Shown: in pieces, positions 23,010-33,504 of the stretch
How positions within the stretch are numbered: position 1 is the stretch's first letter
How the letters are laid out: every line of letters begins with the position of its first letter
Assembly (NCBI GenBank): GCA_016648135.1
Contig: JADDOH010008063.1
Location: 29,815 to 93,814 of the forward strand
Reading direction: 5' to 3'
From: Agrypnia vestita
Lineage: Eukaryota; Arthropoda; Insecta; Trichoptera; Phryganeidae
Length of the DNA: 64,000 nucleotides
Made by a program: the position numbers and the translations under genes
Notes under the pieces: model-generated
Database searches by the model: none
Told to the model about the DNA's origin: nothing
What the model saw: only the letters and a program-made list of their open reading frames with translations

Positions 23010-23816
23010 TATACATAGAGGATAGTGACCTGGAAATAGCGATCAACATCATAAATACATAACTGGAGGAAATATCAAAATGGCTTGAATTCAACAAATT
23101 TAAATTAAATGTTCCAAAAACAAAATGTATGATAATTGGAACCAAAAAAAAGAACAACCAAATATAATGTGAAACTAGAAAATGAGATATTAGAAATCGT
23201 AGACAGTATAAAATACCTCAAAACTAACATTCACAAAAAATACTGAATTTGTGGTGAAGAAAATCACAAAAAAGTGTCCTTACTTGGAAGAATAAGAAGA
23301 CATATAAATAAAAATACAGGTTTATTAATAAACAATACCAAGATTCTCCCGCACATAGATTATTGTTCCAATATATTATTTATAAGCAACGAAGGAATTC
23401 TAAAGAAACTACAAATAGTACAAAATAGAGCGATGCGCATAATACTGAAGTGTTATAGTAGAACTAAAATAACAAAAATGTTGAATGCCCTCGGACTGGA
23501 AACCGTAAATCAAAGAATAATATATAATGTTATGGTGCAAATATTTAAAGTTAAACATGGATTGGTACCAAAATAATTTGATAACAGGATAAAGCTAAAT
23601 AAGGATTTTCATTCCTACAATACAAGAGGAAGCGACAACACAAGACTACCAAAGAAAAACACCCCACAAAATTGTATGATGTATAAAGGTATAAAAATCT
23701 TCGATAGCCTGCCAAAGGAAATTCAAAACATGGAGAATATAAAGAGGTTTAAACTGAAGTGCAAAAATTTTATTATAAAAACTTTTAAACGATTGGATGG
23801 AATGCAATATGTCTAA
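23010..23816 (+). pseudogene. LINE reverse transcriptase, part 2 and tail
   Basis: Continuation of the RT interrupted at 21310. The palm end and thumb read to about 23165, with one in-frame stop after INIINT. A frameshift leads into VKLENEILEIVDSIKYLK and, after further breaks, an open frame 23274-23576 with LQIVQNRAMRIILKC. Past the stop at 23574 the same frame continues to the natural end at 23814-23816 through the conserved tail YNTRGSDNTRLPK. Weak identity to known CR1/Jockey-like tails is from family memory only; clade assignment is tentative. Confidence 0.8.
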
Positions 23817-23879
23817 GCGAAATCGTATATTAGCCCACACAAGATTATGTGTGGAACTAAATTATTAAGATAAATAAAT

Positions 23880-23934
23880 AATAATTTATCAAGGTTGCCT
23901 TTCCGCCCTTGGAGGACCGCTGTATGATTCATAA
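23880..23934. repeat. 55-bp target duplication, right
   Basis: Partner of 20908-20962, two mismatches. It directly follows the LINE's TAAATAAATA tail. Confidence 0.9.
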
Positions 23935-24300
23935 ACGGATACAATTGTCGGACGTTCCGGTATAATTTATTTCTGTCGCGTAGCATTATTCCAAAAAGCT
24001 GGAATTCGGATAACGCCGGCCGCACACCGGATGCGTTTCCGTTCGAAATTGAGTAGTACGTATACGTACGAATACGCAAGTACATTCCTAACCTTCGAAG
24101 TAGTATTGAACATTGTACACTGCACACGATTTAGTAGCGCGTGTACGCACGTATAGATACGACTTCTGAGACGATCCGGATTTGTTCGGAAATTTTTGCA
24201 ATTTTGTACGACGGATATTGAAAATTTTGTCAATTTGACACATGACCACAAATGTTTGTGGGTCCAAAGTGATTCAACTACGTGACCATCAGCGCAGATC
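23935..24300. other. unassigned, with small LINE-like remnant
   Basis: On the minus strand near 23985-24010 the text reads RIPAFWNN, typical of LINE tails. The same 25-base block occurs in the plus orientation near 24705-24732. The remainder is not recognised. Confidence 0.35.
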
Positions 24301-24364
24301 ATGGCGGAGGATTCTCTATTACTTCTAGATAGGATAGAGATTTCTAAAGAACTAAAAAATACCT
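24301..24364 (+). CDS. possible first coding exon of host gene
   Basis: An ATG in a favourable context (GATCATGGCG) opens a frame reading MAEDSLLLLDRIEISKELKN and meets a consensus donor (CCT then GTAAGT) at 24365. The preceding 180 bases are of mixed composition with CpGs. No acceptor exon in the matching phase was found: the exon-like block at 28.62 kb hits a stop in that phase. The product is not recognised. It may be a real 5' exon whose gene continues beyond what I can detect, or a coincidence. Confidence 0.3.
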
Positions 24365-25430
24365 GTAAGTTAAATAATTTGTTTTAATGAAGGTGAGGTA
24401 TAATTATGTACTTCGAACAAAAAAACTTTTAAATATTTCTCCGATGTTATGAGCTCTCGTTGCACTTCGATTCTCCCCAGCATTTGTGAATCTATTACAT
24501 AGAGAGTCATGAAATTTGTCATTATTTAAGTCTGCCATAATAGAGTTTTCCAGAAGATTCAGATTATTCATTTGGCAGAAACTTCATTAGAGAAATGTCA
24601 AAGTAACTTGATCGTGACAACGCAAGACGCAATCAATGTGCGCGCTCCAATACGTACGAAAATAGTCGTACGTAATAATTCGTATCCAAAGTGCGGCCGG
24701 CCTTATTCCAAAAAGCTGGAATTCGGACAATGTAACGTACAAAGTGTGTCTCTGCCCGATCCTGAATTAATACCACGTGTAATCCGGCGATATTACTATC
24801 AAAGCGGACTTAGGTTTGCTAACGATTAAAAACACCTGCCTTTGTGTGTTAGCCTGTCAGGTTACAGGCAGTTTATTTTCATTAAAGTCGCGCGCCATAT
24901 TATTATTTAAGCCGAGCCTTTATATTCATTTAGCGTTTCGTAAGTCACACGAATTTAGGGAATTACTAGTTTGAATTAGTAATGGAATATTTAGTAGGCG
25001 TTGTTTGGATTTATTGTCTACCGATGAAATACGAGATTGAAAAAATATTACTACGATATAATTTTAAACGAATCTACTATCGGGAGTGGGAAATCCAAGC
25101 CAGGGATTCCGAATTTCCGAGTCCCAGGATTCCCGACCAGTTTAGAATCCTGTCACGGATCGTGGCCGAGGGAGACAAATGAAAATGATTTAAAAAATCC
25201 CGAACGTTATTCAACCAACTTTCTATACCAATAATAATTGTAAAAAATTCACGTGATAATTTATTCAAAAATATAAATTGATTTGTAATGATTGTGATTA
25301 TTTTTATATAAGAAAAACATGTAGAGATTTTGATGTTAGAGAAGGAACACTTGAGGTGTTTAAGTAGCAATAATTATTCCGAATTTTTTAATCATCTTTA
25401 AGCTATGGATCATTATTTTGATACTTATAA
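24365..25430. other. unassigned stretch
   Basis: Contains an 85-codon frame at 24572-24829 that includes the block shared with 23985-24010 and is otherwise unrecognised. A GC-richer piece lies at 25.08-25.18 kb. No element borders were identified. Confidence 0.3.
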
Positions 25431-25439
25431 GGATTTATA

Positions 25440-25700
25440 AATTTTTCAGTATTTCGGTTTGATAAATTAGAAATTAAGGAAATAAGAAAAAATAAAAATT
25501 GAATATAATGAATAAGTAGGTCCGTTTTACAAATAGTTATGTTTTAAATTTGTTTTAATGTTAGTAGGTAACTTAACAATTGGCCTTGATAAATGTTGAT
25601 ATTTTCAATATATAAGTGGTGAAAACAAAGTACATTTTTATAAATTATATTAATAATGTCACTATAAAACCATTTTGCTCTTTTTGAAGAAGATTAATTA
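25440..25700 (+). repeat. relic of the 1.2-kb foldback family, right arm
   Basis: Shares with 1420-1680 the text CAAATAGTTATSTTTTAAATTTG and the end GATATTTTCAA...AAGTGGTGAAAACAAAGTA, followed by ATTATATTAATAATGT. The hammerhead-like core is reduced to ATTGGCCTTGATAAATGTT, so this is a decayed copy. Confidence 0.5.
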
Positions 25701-26695
25701 ATTATTTAATGTACAAAATCACTTAACACGAGTATTGAACTCATATATTAACTCTTTTTTATCGCTGAGTAACACGTATTTATCGCTCGTAAAATATTCA
25801 ATGCTCGCATATAGAAGTCGATCTGGTTTATTCCGCCAATAAGGTACTTTACTCGATTATTTCGAATTGTATATCGCTTCGATTATCTCACGACTGGCCG
25901 CACTGGCCTGGCGGCTCGCGGTCGACTTTGCACCAAACGAACTGTCAAAAACACGACAGCTTACTTGCGCTGCGGCTTAGTTCCGTATTATGCACCATAT
26001 CGAAGAATTTTTTATCTAATTTAAAAAGATTCTTGGCACAATATATATTCTTTCACCATACACGTTGTTTGCGATTGGTATTCTCATTGTTCGTCCTGTC
26101 GATCTGGTTATGGTGCGTGTCAGTGTGTATATTAATATTATTTATCAATTTTTCTAGAATTATTTTATATTTTACTTTGTGGTCAATCGGTAATATTTTG
26201 CATACTTTGAATAATTTATTATAATCATCCTTGTACGTACATTTAATTACATTATCTACTCTAAGTTTTAGGAATCTTAATTTCGTTATAATTATTATTT
26301 TCGTATAATTTCGGGGTATGGTATGAAATAATTGGAATATGCCATGAGGCGTACAAATGCAACGGAGAGACTGGTGGTATAAGCAGACAGTCGAATAGAC
26401 GTACGGATCTGGCAAAGCCTGCAAGTAATGGCCTACTTTGGAAACCGTCAGAAATTCTGCAGATCGAAGCAGATGGCGCAGGATAGTTTTGGATTTGATA
26501 TCGTCAACTTTGCCCACCACGACTGCACTGCCAAAAGCATACGCAGGAGCAGACGAATAATAAAACTATGAAACAACTATAAAACTTTGACGTTTTGCCA
26601 GCATTTCAGGTATGTGGTTCATAACAAGATTTTTAGCAGCATTTTACGTGAATTGTGTACAATGATTATAATAGTATCGGAGTTTTTTACTTCCT
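25701..26695. other. unassigned; 155-codon minus-strand frame
   Basis: A minus-strand frame 26053-26520 opens at GTG, with no ATG nearby at that position. Its first 65 residues (KSKTILRHLLRSAEFLTVSK... PDPYVYSTVCLYHQS) look protein-like, and the rest is lysine/isoleucine-rich and AT-driven. I do not recognise it and would not call a gene without homology or transcript support. Confidence 0.25.
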
Positions 26696-26699
26696 TTCT

Positions 26700-27510
26700 T
26701 TTAACTCGTAGCGTCTGCTTGCTTGCTTGTCTGACTAAAAGACTTTGGATCGATTTTAAACCCTTTTCCCGAATCGAGCTGAAACTTTGCAGGCAGACTC
26801 GTGGCGACGATAAAAATGATCTAACAAATTTTTGTTTTTAAAAATTAATAATTATAGTATAATTTAAGATTTAAAAATTTTTAATGGTTTTTTCAAATTG
26901 GAATCACTCTATTTGAGTTATTTAGTTAGACACGAAACCTGATTTATAGCAAAAGGGAGTATTGTAAAAAATTGTTTTTTATGGGTTAGTTTTTTTACTC
27001 CCTTACTCGTAACGTCTGCTTGTCTGCCGAAAAAACTTTGGATCGATTTTTAAATATTTTCCCGTGGTACATTTGAGCTGAAACTTTGCATTCAGACTCG
27101 TGGCGATGATAAAAATGATCTAACAAAAAAAAAACAAAATTTTTGTTTAAAATAATTTAATTATAGTATAATTTTGGATTTTTAGAAATTTCAACGGATT
27201 TTCAAATTGGAAAACGTACAAATGAGAAAGGAGCCCGACGCGTAGAGAAGGCGCGAAACCTGTTTCAACTAGTCTGACTCGAGCCGTGGGTCCGATCAGA
27301 CGGTTTCGCCGACGCCGTGCTCCTCTATACCAATGATTACGTTTTCAATATTCTATAACTTTTAAGGATAAAAATACACATGGAATAGATTTTCCACATG
27401 AACTTAAAGCAAGAGGAATACGTTGATAGAATTTCAAATTGGAAACATACAAATGAGAAAGGGAGTATAATAAAAACTTGTTTTTTATGGGTTAGTTTTT
27501 TTTTTACATT
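26700..27510 (-). repeat. unclassified tandem repeat U1, copy B
   Basis: Inverse copy of 2.58-3.31 kb. Two units of about 290 bases start near 26700 and 26998 (each with CGTCTGCTTGYTTG..., GAGCTGAAACTTTGCA and GATAAAAATGATCTAACAA). They are followed by the GC-richer ACGGTTTCGCCGACGCCGTG block and an A/T-homopolymer border. Both copies contain the same order of parts, so this is one dispersed family and not a local satellite. Confidence 0.6.
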
Positions 27511-27904
27511 AAAATTTATATTTTTCACTGCTGCACTATTTTCACTTTTTTTTTTTACGAAAAATCTTAACTTCCAAATATAACTTCCAAAATAGTACTT
27601 GTTATTTTTGTATTTGTAAAATAACCAAATGATTTCTAATCACGGGATCATGCTTGATCAGTACTGCACTGTCCCCTCATAGTTAAAAAATGCTAATTTT
27701 TAACATTTGTAATGATTCAAAGACAACAGATTTTTTGGATCCATATGAATTTTACTATTTCGTATCAACGCACACAAATCATTACAATACGTGATCAATC
27801 TTGATAAGTAATTTAGGATCTTAATAATAAAAATCAGTCATTATTCTTTCTACTTTCAGACTTAGATAAAAGTCTGTGCTATAAAAATACTAGACTAGAC
27901 TAAC

Positions 27905-27987
27905 TTGCTGGTGTCCTGAAATGGGGCTCGAACCACCGACCACCAGATCACTAGTCACTACACCGGAAAGCTACTGCGGCCTTGGAT
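27905..27987 (-). repeat. tRNA-derived SINE, second family, copy 1
   Basis: The minus strand has an A-box-like TTCCGGTGTAGTGACTAGT and a B box GGTTCGAGCCC (complement at 27924-27934), then ATTTCAGGACACCAGCAAGTT. The same arrangement lies in the plus orientation at 60.03 kb. The tail GGACACCAGCAAG is identical in both. Confidence 0.65.
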
Positions 27988-27989
27988 AA

Positions 27990-28619
27990 TATGGTAAATT
28001 TAATTTAATTCATTCAATCTGCAATAATTGAGAACAGATATAATTATTGAAGATATTAAAAGTTATGGAAAATATTTTGCATATACTATTCAGATGCAAT
28101 GGTACAATGCAACAAAGAAAATCAGTGTGTATGACTTTTGCAAGCCATTATTAAAAAATTGAAGTGTTCGGACAAATGAAATTAAAGTCTTTGTTTATGC
28201 CAACTTGCAGATCCAGCCGAATCAAATCGGTAGGAATGGAATAAATCAAGTAATTTTCGTGACAAATGTAGCTATAAATCAAACCTCACGTATAAACCAT
28301 TGGTTTGGCCAGTTTTAGATCTGGAGAGATGGAGACGATTGTTGTGGCTGGATTGGACTTCGGTAAGATGGAGGTCCACCAATCCTTGTCCTCATAGTCC
28401 TTCCCATTTTAATACGCTTAGCGACATCTGTCGTCCTTATAACTCAACCGCATATAATTAATTATTCCTACCGCCCCTTCATCACTTCTAAATTGTCTTC
28501 GAGTAATTATAATAAGAAGCTACTTATTATAATTACGGCATCTGTCGTTAAACCGTCGATTGTGTCCTTTCGGTATTTCTTTAATTAATTGGCGATTCGA
28601 GTGGAGTTTGTGTTTGCAG
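27990..28619. other. AT-rich stretch before exon-like block
   Basis: Nothing recognised. The last 60 bases end in a pyrimidine-leaning tract, GTTTGTGTTTGCAG, that serves as the acceptor of the next feature. Confidence 0.3.
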
Positions 28620-28684
28620 CTGGAACAGATCATTGAAGAGAGAAGGCATCCTTACACCTTATACCAGCATCCAGCATCTCAAAG
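28620..28684 (+). CDS. possible internal exon of host gene
   Basis: A 65-base block lies between a good acceptor (TTTGTGTTTGCAG) and a donor-like GTAGGA. It is open in two frames: one reads LEQIIEERRHPYTLYQHPAS and the other WNRSLKREGILTPYTSIQ. The first has a balanced, protein-like composition, unlike the surrounding AT-rich DNA. I could not identify the protein. It does not join in phase with the possible exon at 24.30 kb. Confidence 0.4.
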
Positions 28685-29525
28685 GTAGGATTTCATCTAA
28701 TTTTTGGTCTAAATTCATGCTGTGATCGTTGTTTCTGTTTTTTCCTCTCATCTGATAGCCAACTCCAACATCTCGTCAATTTTTGAATTCCCGCAAATGA
28801 ACGATTCTCGCACTTGAACAAATCTCAATGTACCTCTATGTAATTATAATAACCGCATTTTATTATTACAAACCGCTACACCAACAATATTTATTAATTG
28901 ATTCATTTCATATCAGTTTTGATTCAAAGAATCTTAACAATGCTAAATTAATCAAAATGGTTGGCTTACAGAAAGTTTTATATTTAAAACAATAATTACA
29001 ACTAGCCAAAGAGTTAACGCTTTCAACATCAGAAAATAATAAATTCATATTTTTATTCATAGAGATAAAGTAATTTTTAAGCATAGAGATAAAGTAAACT
29101 TGGTACAAATATATTCAAACAAAAGCTATGAGTCGTGTCACTTTCAGCCCTTATCTGCGTAAAAGGAATTAGCATAATCTAACAGTCAGGACACAGGTCG
29201 CAGAAATACGACTACGTAAGCTAGGTTTAGTTTTTGCAAGGGGTAGCAAGTGAGCGGGGTGAGTACTGCCCTCATCCGGTATTCGGAACCTATTTATGTA
29301 TCCAGTTTGTTTATTTTCAGAATATTTTATCTTTTTAACATTTAACCGCATTAAAACGGATGACGAAATTTAAGTAGTAACTGAGAGAGACCTTGTGAGG
29401 TTTTTGATTTTAAAATTCGGTTCAAAAAATCTAGAAGTCCAGTACTGAGCACGAAAGGCGACACTTATTCCAATAGTTACCATCGGGGTTGAACGGGGTA
29501 GCTATCGGTATACTAACTAACTAAC
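28685..29525. other. AT-rich stretch, nothing recognised
   Basis: No element border or coding motif found. Short minus-strand frames look accidental. Confidence 0.35.
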
Positions 29526-30300
29526 TGACTTACCTTCACGCCGTTTCCCCGTGGGGGTAGGCAGAGAGGATAAAGCGCCATACTCTTCTATCCTGACATA
29601 CAACATTCGCTTCGTCTACATTCATACATCTTTGCATGCAAGCTCGACGGTTGTTCAGGCTTTTAACAGGACCATCTTCCAGTATCTGGTTAATCTGGTC
29701 ATGCCACGTCTTCCATGGTCGCCCTCTCTTTCTGGCGCCGTCAACACTTGCATCATATATCTTTCTTACCATTCTTTCCTCATTCATTCGCTCAACATGC
29801 CCAAACCACCTGAGCGACATTATTTTTGTTCTATGTATTATGCTACGATCAGCTTTACATTCATTCCTAAAATCTTCATTCTTTACTCTATCATACATGG
29901 ATTTACCACACATACGTCTAAGGGACCTCATCTCCACTGCATTCAATCTACATTCGTTCCTCTTCTGCCAGCTCCAGGCTTCACTTCCATACATTAGTGT
30001 CGGTACCCGAACTCCATTATGTACCGCTAGTTTTGCCTCGGTAGACATATTTATATTATAAATTATTGCATTCAAAGCACCGTTCACCCTATTCCCGGCA
30101 GTCACTCTCCTCTCTATATCTTTCTCAACATTCCCTCTTCTATCGAACATACTTCCCAAGTACACAAACTCATCTACTTGTTCCAAACATTCAATGCCTA
30201 CTAGTATTTCACACGTTGTCTTACTTTCCTCCTTCTCGAATACCTTTACTTTTGACTTCTTTACATTCATAATAAGGTCACTTTCCTTGCATACATAATA
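29526..30300 (-). pseudogene. RTE-like LINE C-terminal ORF, longest copy
   Basis: A minus-strand frame of 244 codons (30270 to 29536, ATG at 30268-30270) is open without interruption. It covers the region after the RT palm: FVYLGSMF near residues 35-42, PTLMYGSEAWSW near 90-101, LNAVEMRSLRRMCG, MSLRWFGHVERMNEERM near 150-166, KRGRPWKTWHDQI and the end VWRFILSAYPHGETA. Upstream text continues in frame (VCKESDLIM), so the ATG is internal and the copy is 5'-truncated. The 3' end is a TAACTAACTAACTGACTTACC run (plus strand 29510-29532), i.e. AGTT-type repeats. The RT catalytic palm is absent, so the copy cannot be autonomous. Confidence 0.85.
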
Positions 30301-30502
30301 CTATCGGTATACAATGTAATTAGATGCTAAATTAACCGTTGAAAGCTTTATACAGCTGCCGGCCAAAGAATTCTCACTTCAATAATTACAATGACTTGTT
30401 TTTAAACAGTCATACAAAAAATATTATATTATTGAGTAGTGGGTATTTCAGTAGAAACTAAGTAGTATAAGTTGGTTTGCATTTGTAGAATTGCGTAGAC
30501 TT

Positions 30503-30630
30503 AGGCCCGAATACAGAGTCAATACTAAAAGTTTTAAAGGCTAATTTAAAGCGTAATTTGCAGTACAATTTTACACTTTTAAGGCGTACTTTAAACTAAA
30601 AATCATTTAAGTATTGACTGTTTCGGATTT
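30503..30630. mobile_element. small foldback MITE, copy 2
   Basis: Same family as 4.07-4.19 kb. The left end reads AGGCCCGAATACAGAGTCAA, and the right end is ATTGACTGTTTCGGA, an imperfect inverse. Internal GCGTAMTTT/AAGTGTAAA inverted text is present. Confidence 0.55.
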
Positions 30631-30639
30631 TACAAGTTA

Positions 30640-31535
30640 ATTAAAAATTTGTTTGTGAATTCCGTGATAATGTTTATCATTTACACGAACACGAAAATTC
30701 TATGACCTTTTGTCATTGAATTTCCGACAAAAGCTTGCACCTATCTTTCTTTATGCATTTGTTTGTACAGTGTGTGTTTAAAAAAATCTATTGTATATTT
30801 TCTGTTGAGAGTTTCATTCGTATTTTTCTTTGTATTCAATACAGTTGTTTAAATCGACCTTGGGCCATTTATTTACTTAACATTCTCCTGTCCGTCGAAA
30901 CGTAAATTTTCTCGAGCTTCGTACTTTATTTCGCGTAAAATTTTTCTTGCATTATTACTTGAATTTTTCTTCAAATGTTATTTTAAAGATATTCTTATTT
31001 CAATTGTTAATTGATTAAATATTTTTCCAACGGTGGCCCGTGATCTAACATTGACGCTCGGTACACTGATGAAGAGGTATTTACTACCAACATAAGAGAT
31101 ATTTTCTAACAACTTCAAAGATAGAAATTTAGTAAAATGATTTGCTTTGCATGTATATGTAACTGCTTGCAAAGTTGCTGCTTGTTATAAAAATAAATTG
31201 ATTAAAAAGGATAGGATCCTTATGTCATCATTCTATCTTTTTAAATTTAAAACTTCTTCGATTATGTCCAAACTAGATGTCTTATTTATTTCATTGCTCT
31301 ATTTTCGTTATAGCTGGCACTAAATTATTTATATTATTTTATCTCCTCACTATTGTGTATGTTATTGATATAAGATTATTGTTTTATTTTGTAAAGGTGA
31401 CAGATAGTTCATTAACAATGTGTTATTATGTGTTTTTGATGTCTGTTCTATTTTTTTACCTCTTTAATTTATTTTTCTTTTATTCACGTTGTGGCACCAC
31501 CTACATTTATACGTTATCTTTTTTTTACAGAGGGA
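30640..31535. other. AT-rich stretch, nothing recognised
   Basis: The 135-codon plus-strand frame at 31277-31684 is phenylalanine/isoleucine-rich because of its T-rich DNA and runs into a MITE. Not a gene. Confidence 0.4.
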
Positions 31536-31543
31536 CCATTACG

Positions 31544-31750
31544 CAGGCGCGTGCAGTGAGAATAGAAAAACATGACTTTTTCCTAACCGAAATAAGAGAT
31601 TTATCTCGTAATATTCCAATCACAATAATTAACAATTTATTCAGATTTCAATATTCCATAATATTCTGCCAGATAAATATTTAATTTCTTTTTTTTCCAA
31701 ATGTATGTTTAAATAAAAGTCATGTATCTTGTTCTCACTGCACGCCTCTG
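31544..31750. mobile_element. hAT-type MITE, 207 bp
   Basis: Ends CAGGCGCGTGCAGTGAGAA at 31544 and the inverse of CAGAGGCGTGCAGTGAGAAC ending at 31750; inverted similarity extends through ACATGACTTTT. Flanks CCATTACG (31536-31543) and CAATTACG (31751-31758) match at 7 of 8 bases. Same end type as the element at 35.62 kb. Confidence 0.8.
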
Positions 31751-31849
31751 CAATTACGTATACATAGCAATTAAAATAAAACACTTGTTACTTTTCACTG
31801 AAAATGAAGAAAATAGTTATTACTATTAAATCATTAAAACTTTGTTTTA

Positions 31850-32060
31850 ACCACACTAAAAAAAATTGTTTTAAAAAATTTAATATTTTTTGGGAGCGAT
31901 GCTCCCTCCTTCAGGAATGTACATTCATAGTCATACGTACTACCTAGTAGATATTCATTGTCCTGAAGAACGGTGCAACGCTTCCAAAACATGTTGAATT
32001 TAAAAAAAAAAAAATTGGAGGATAAAATAACGTTTAAATTGTTTAATTTTATTATTTTTA
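31850..32060. repeat. foldback pair with hammerhead-like motifs
   Basis: Left motif (minus): CUGAAGG at 31908-31914 and a perfect stem II GGGAGC/GCTCCC with loop ATC at 31892-31906, but GAAA has become AAAA. Right motif (plus): CUGAAGA 31963-31969, a decayed stem, then AAAAC and AUGUUG. Both are followed by an A/T-rich run and inverted flanks (AAATTTAA/TTAAATT). A degenerate member of the family. Confidence 0.5.
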
Positions 32061-32216
32061 TTATTTTCTGTAGAAAGTAACGAGTATCTTATTTTCATTG
32101 CTTTGTATACGTACTGGTCTCTTTGTAAAAAAAGATTAAAGTATTGATTTAGGTACCTGCATAAACACGTGAACAAAATCTATAAAAATTAAAATGCTTT
32201 AATGCACATTTTTATA

Positions 32217-33501
32217 TTAGGTCCTCACATATGAAATTGGCGTTTTGCCGTACTGGCAAATTTGATCTCAAACATCTTCTCTTTGGTAAGGAATTCCAAA
32301 TCCAAATTTATACAGCTATTTACTCATGTATTTGTGTTTTGAAAATTATAATTCATTTGTTTTTTCCTCAATTGTTTTTTTCTTTGCGTCACTCAGTTTA
32401 CAAAATGAAAAACTTGAAATATCGCGTTATTTACGAGTACGAGTTCCACCGTGGCACCCGTGCTGCAGAAACGGCTCGAAGGATTAATGATGTGTATGGC
32501 GACGGTGCCGCAAAAGAAAACACAGTGCGTCTTTTTTGGTTCCAACGTTTTCGTTCTGGAAATTTCGACCTGCAGAACAAGCCCCGTGGACGGCCGGAGA
32601 CCAAAGTTGATAATGAAGAATTGAAGGCTATTGTGGAAGCGGATCCATCGCAAACCACATCCGAGTTAGCTGCAGGCTGCGGTGTTAGTGATAAAACTGT
32701 TTTAATCCACTTGAAGCAAATTGTAAGGTGAAAAAGCTTGAAAGGTGGGTACCTCACGAATTGAGTGAAGCAAATCAACAAACGCGCGTTGACTGCTGCG
32801 TTGCATTACTCAACCGGCACAATATGAAGGGATTTTAAATCGAATCATTACCTGTGATGAAAAGTGGATCCTGTAGGATAATCGGAAGCGCTCATCGCAA
32901 TGGCTGAACCCTGCCGAACCAGCCAAACCATGCCCCAAGCGAAATTGACTCCAAAAAAGTTACTTGTGAGCGTTTGGTGGACTAGTGCTGGTGTCGTTCA
33001 CTACAGCTTTCTTAAATCTGGCCAGACGATTACGGCAGATGTCTATTGTCAGCAACTGCAAACCATGATGGAAAAGCTAGCTGCTAAACAACCGAGGCTG
33101 GTTAATCGCTCTAGGCCACTGCTGCTTCGTGATAACGCTAGACCACACACTGCACAACAGACGGCTACCAAATTAGAGGAGCTTCAATTGGAATGTCTAA
33201 GACATCCACCGTACTCTCCGGATCTTGCCCCAACAGATTACCATTTTTTTCGAAATTTGGATAACTTCTTGCAAAGGAAAAAATTCAACTCCGATGGGGC
33301 AGTCCAAACCGCCTTCAAAGATTTTATTGATTCCCGTCCGAATGGTTTTTTTAGTAAAGGGATCGATGAACTACCTATGAGATGGCAAAAGTGCATAGAT
33401 AGCAATGGTACATACTTTGATTAAATAAATATATTAAATAAAAAAAAATCGGCTTTATGTTCCTCCCATACTAAACGCCAATTTCATATGTATGGACCTA
33501 A
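32217..33501 (+). mobile_element. mariner transposon, cecropia-type, complete ends
   Basis: Inverted ends TTAGGTCCTCACATATGAAA at 32217 and the matching inverse ending at 33501, identical over about 30 bases except for two positions near the start. TA flanks both sides (32215-32216 and 33502-33503). Length 1285 bp fits a full-length mariner. The enclosed transposase gene is broken. It is the only autonomous-sized DNA transposon in the window that retains both ends and target duplication. Confidence 0.93.
32405..33424 (+). pseudogene. mariner transposase, frameshifted
   Basis: Transposase of a DD34D mariner that cuts and pastes TA-flanked DNA. The N-terminal helix-turn-helix DNA-binding part starts at ATG 32405 (MKNLKYRVIYEYEFHRGTRA) and has an extra leucine in TVRLFWFQRF. 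Catalytic aspartates lie in TCDEKW (codon near 32856), in LLRDNARPH (the family usually has HDN) and in PDLAPTDYHFF. Three single-base losses, near 32722, 32823 and 32943, each shift the frame, and a TAG at 32874-32876 replaces a tyrosine codon. Together the three losses return the reading to the original frame by 32950. The C-terminal half (32950-33424) is uninterrupted. Inactive. Confidence 0.92.
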
Positions 33502-33504
33502 TAT

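Larger units (their letters stand above)
20963..23879 (+). mobile_element. 5'-truncated Jockey/CR1-like LINE, split by piggyBac
   Basis: Non-LTR retrotransposon remnant of about 1.2 kb once the nested element is removed. The reverse-transcriptase palm is visible before the insertion (FLDFKRAFETID, GVPQGSVLGP, LFADD). After the insertion come the thumb-like region (LEEISKWLEFNKFKLNVPKT), and then the tail (LQIVQNRAMRIILKC, YNTRGSDNTRLPK, MYKGIKIFDSLPKEI). It begins inside the palm, so it lost endonuclease and N-terminal parts. The 3' end is a short TAAATAAATAA run. Exact flanking duplications fix both borders. Frames are broken by small indels and stops, so it is inactive. Confidence 0.88.

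Noticed and set aside
31277..31684. 135-codon frame that looks like a membrane protein
   Set aside because: Hydrophobicity comes from T-rich DNA, and the frame runs across the border of a MITE.
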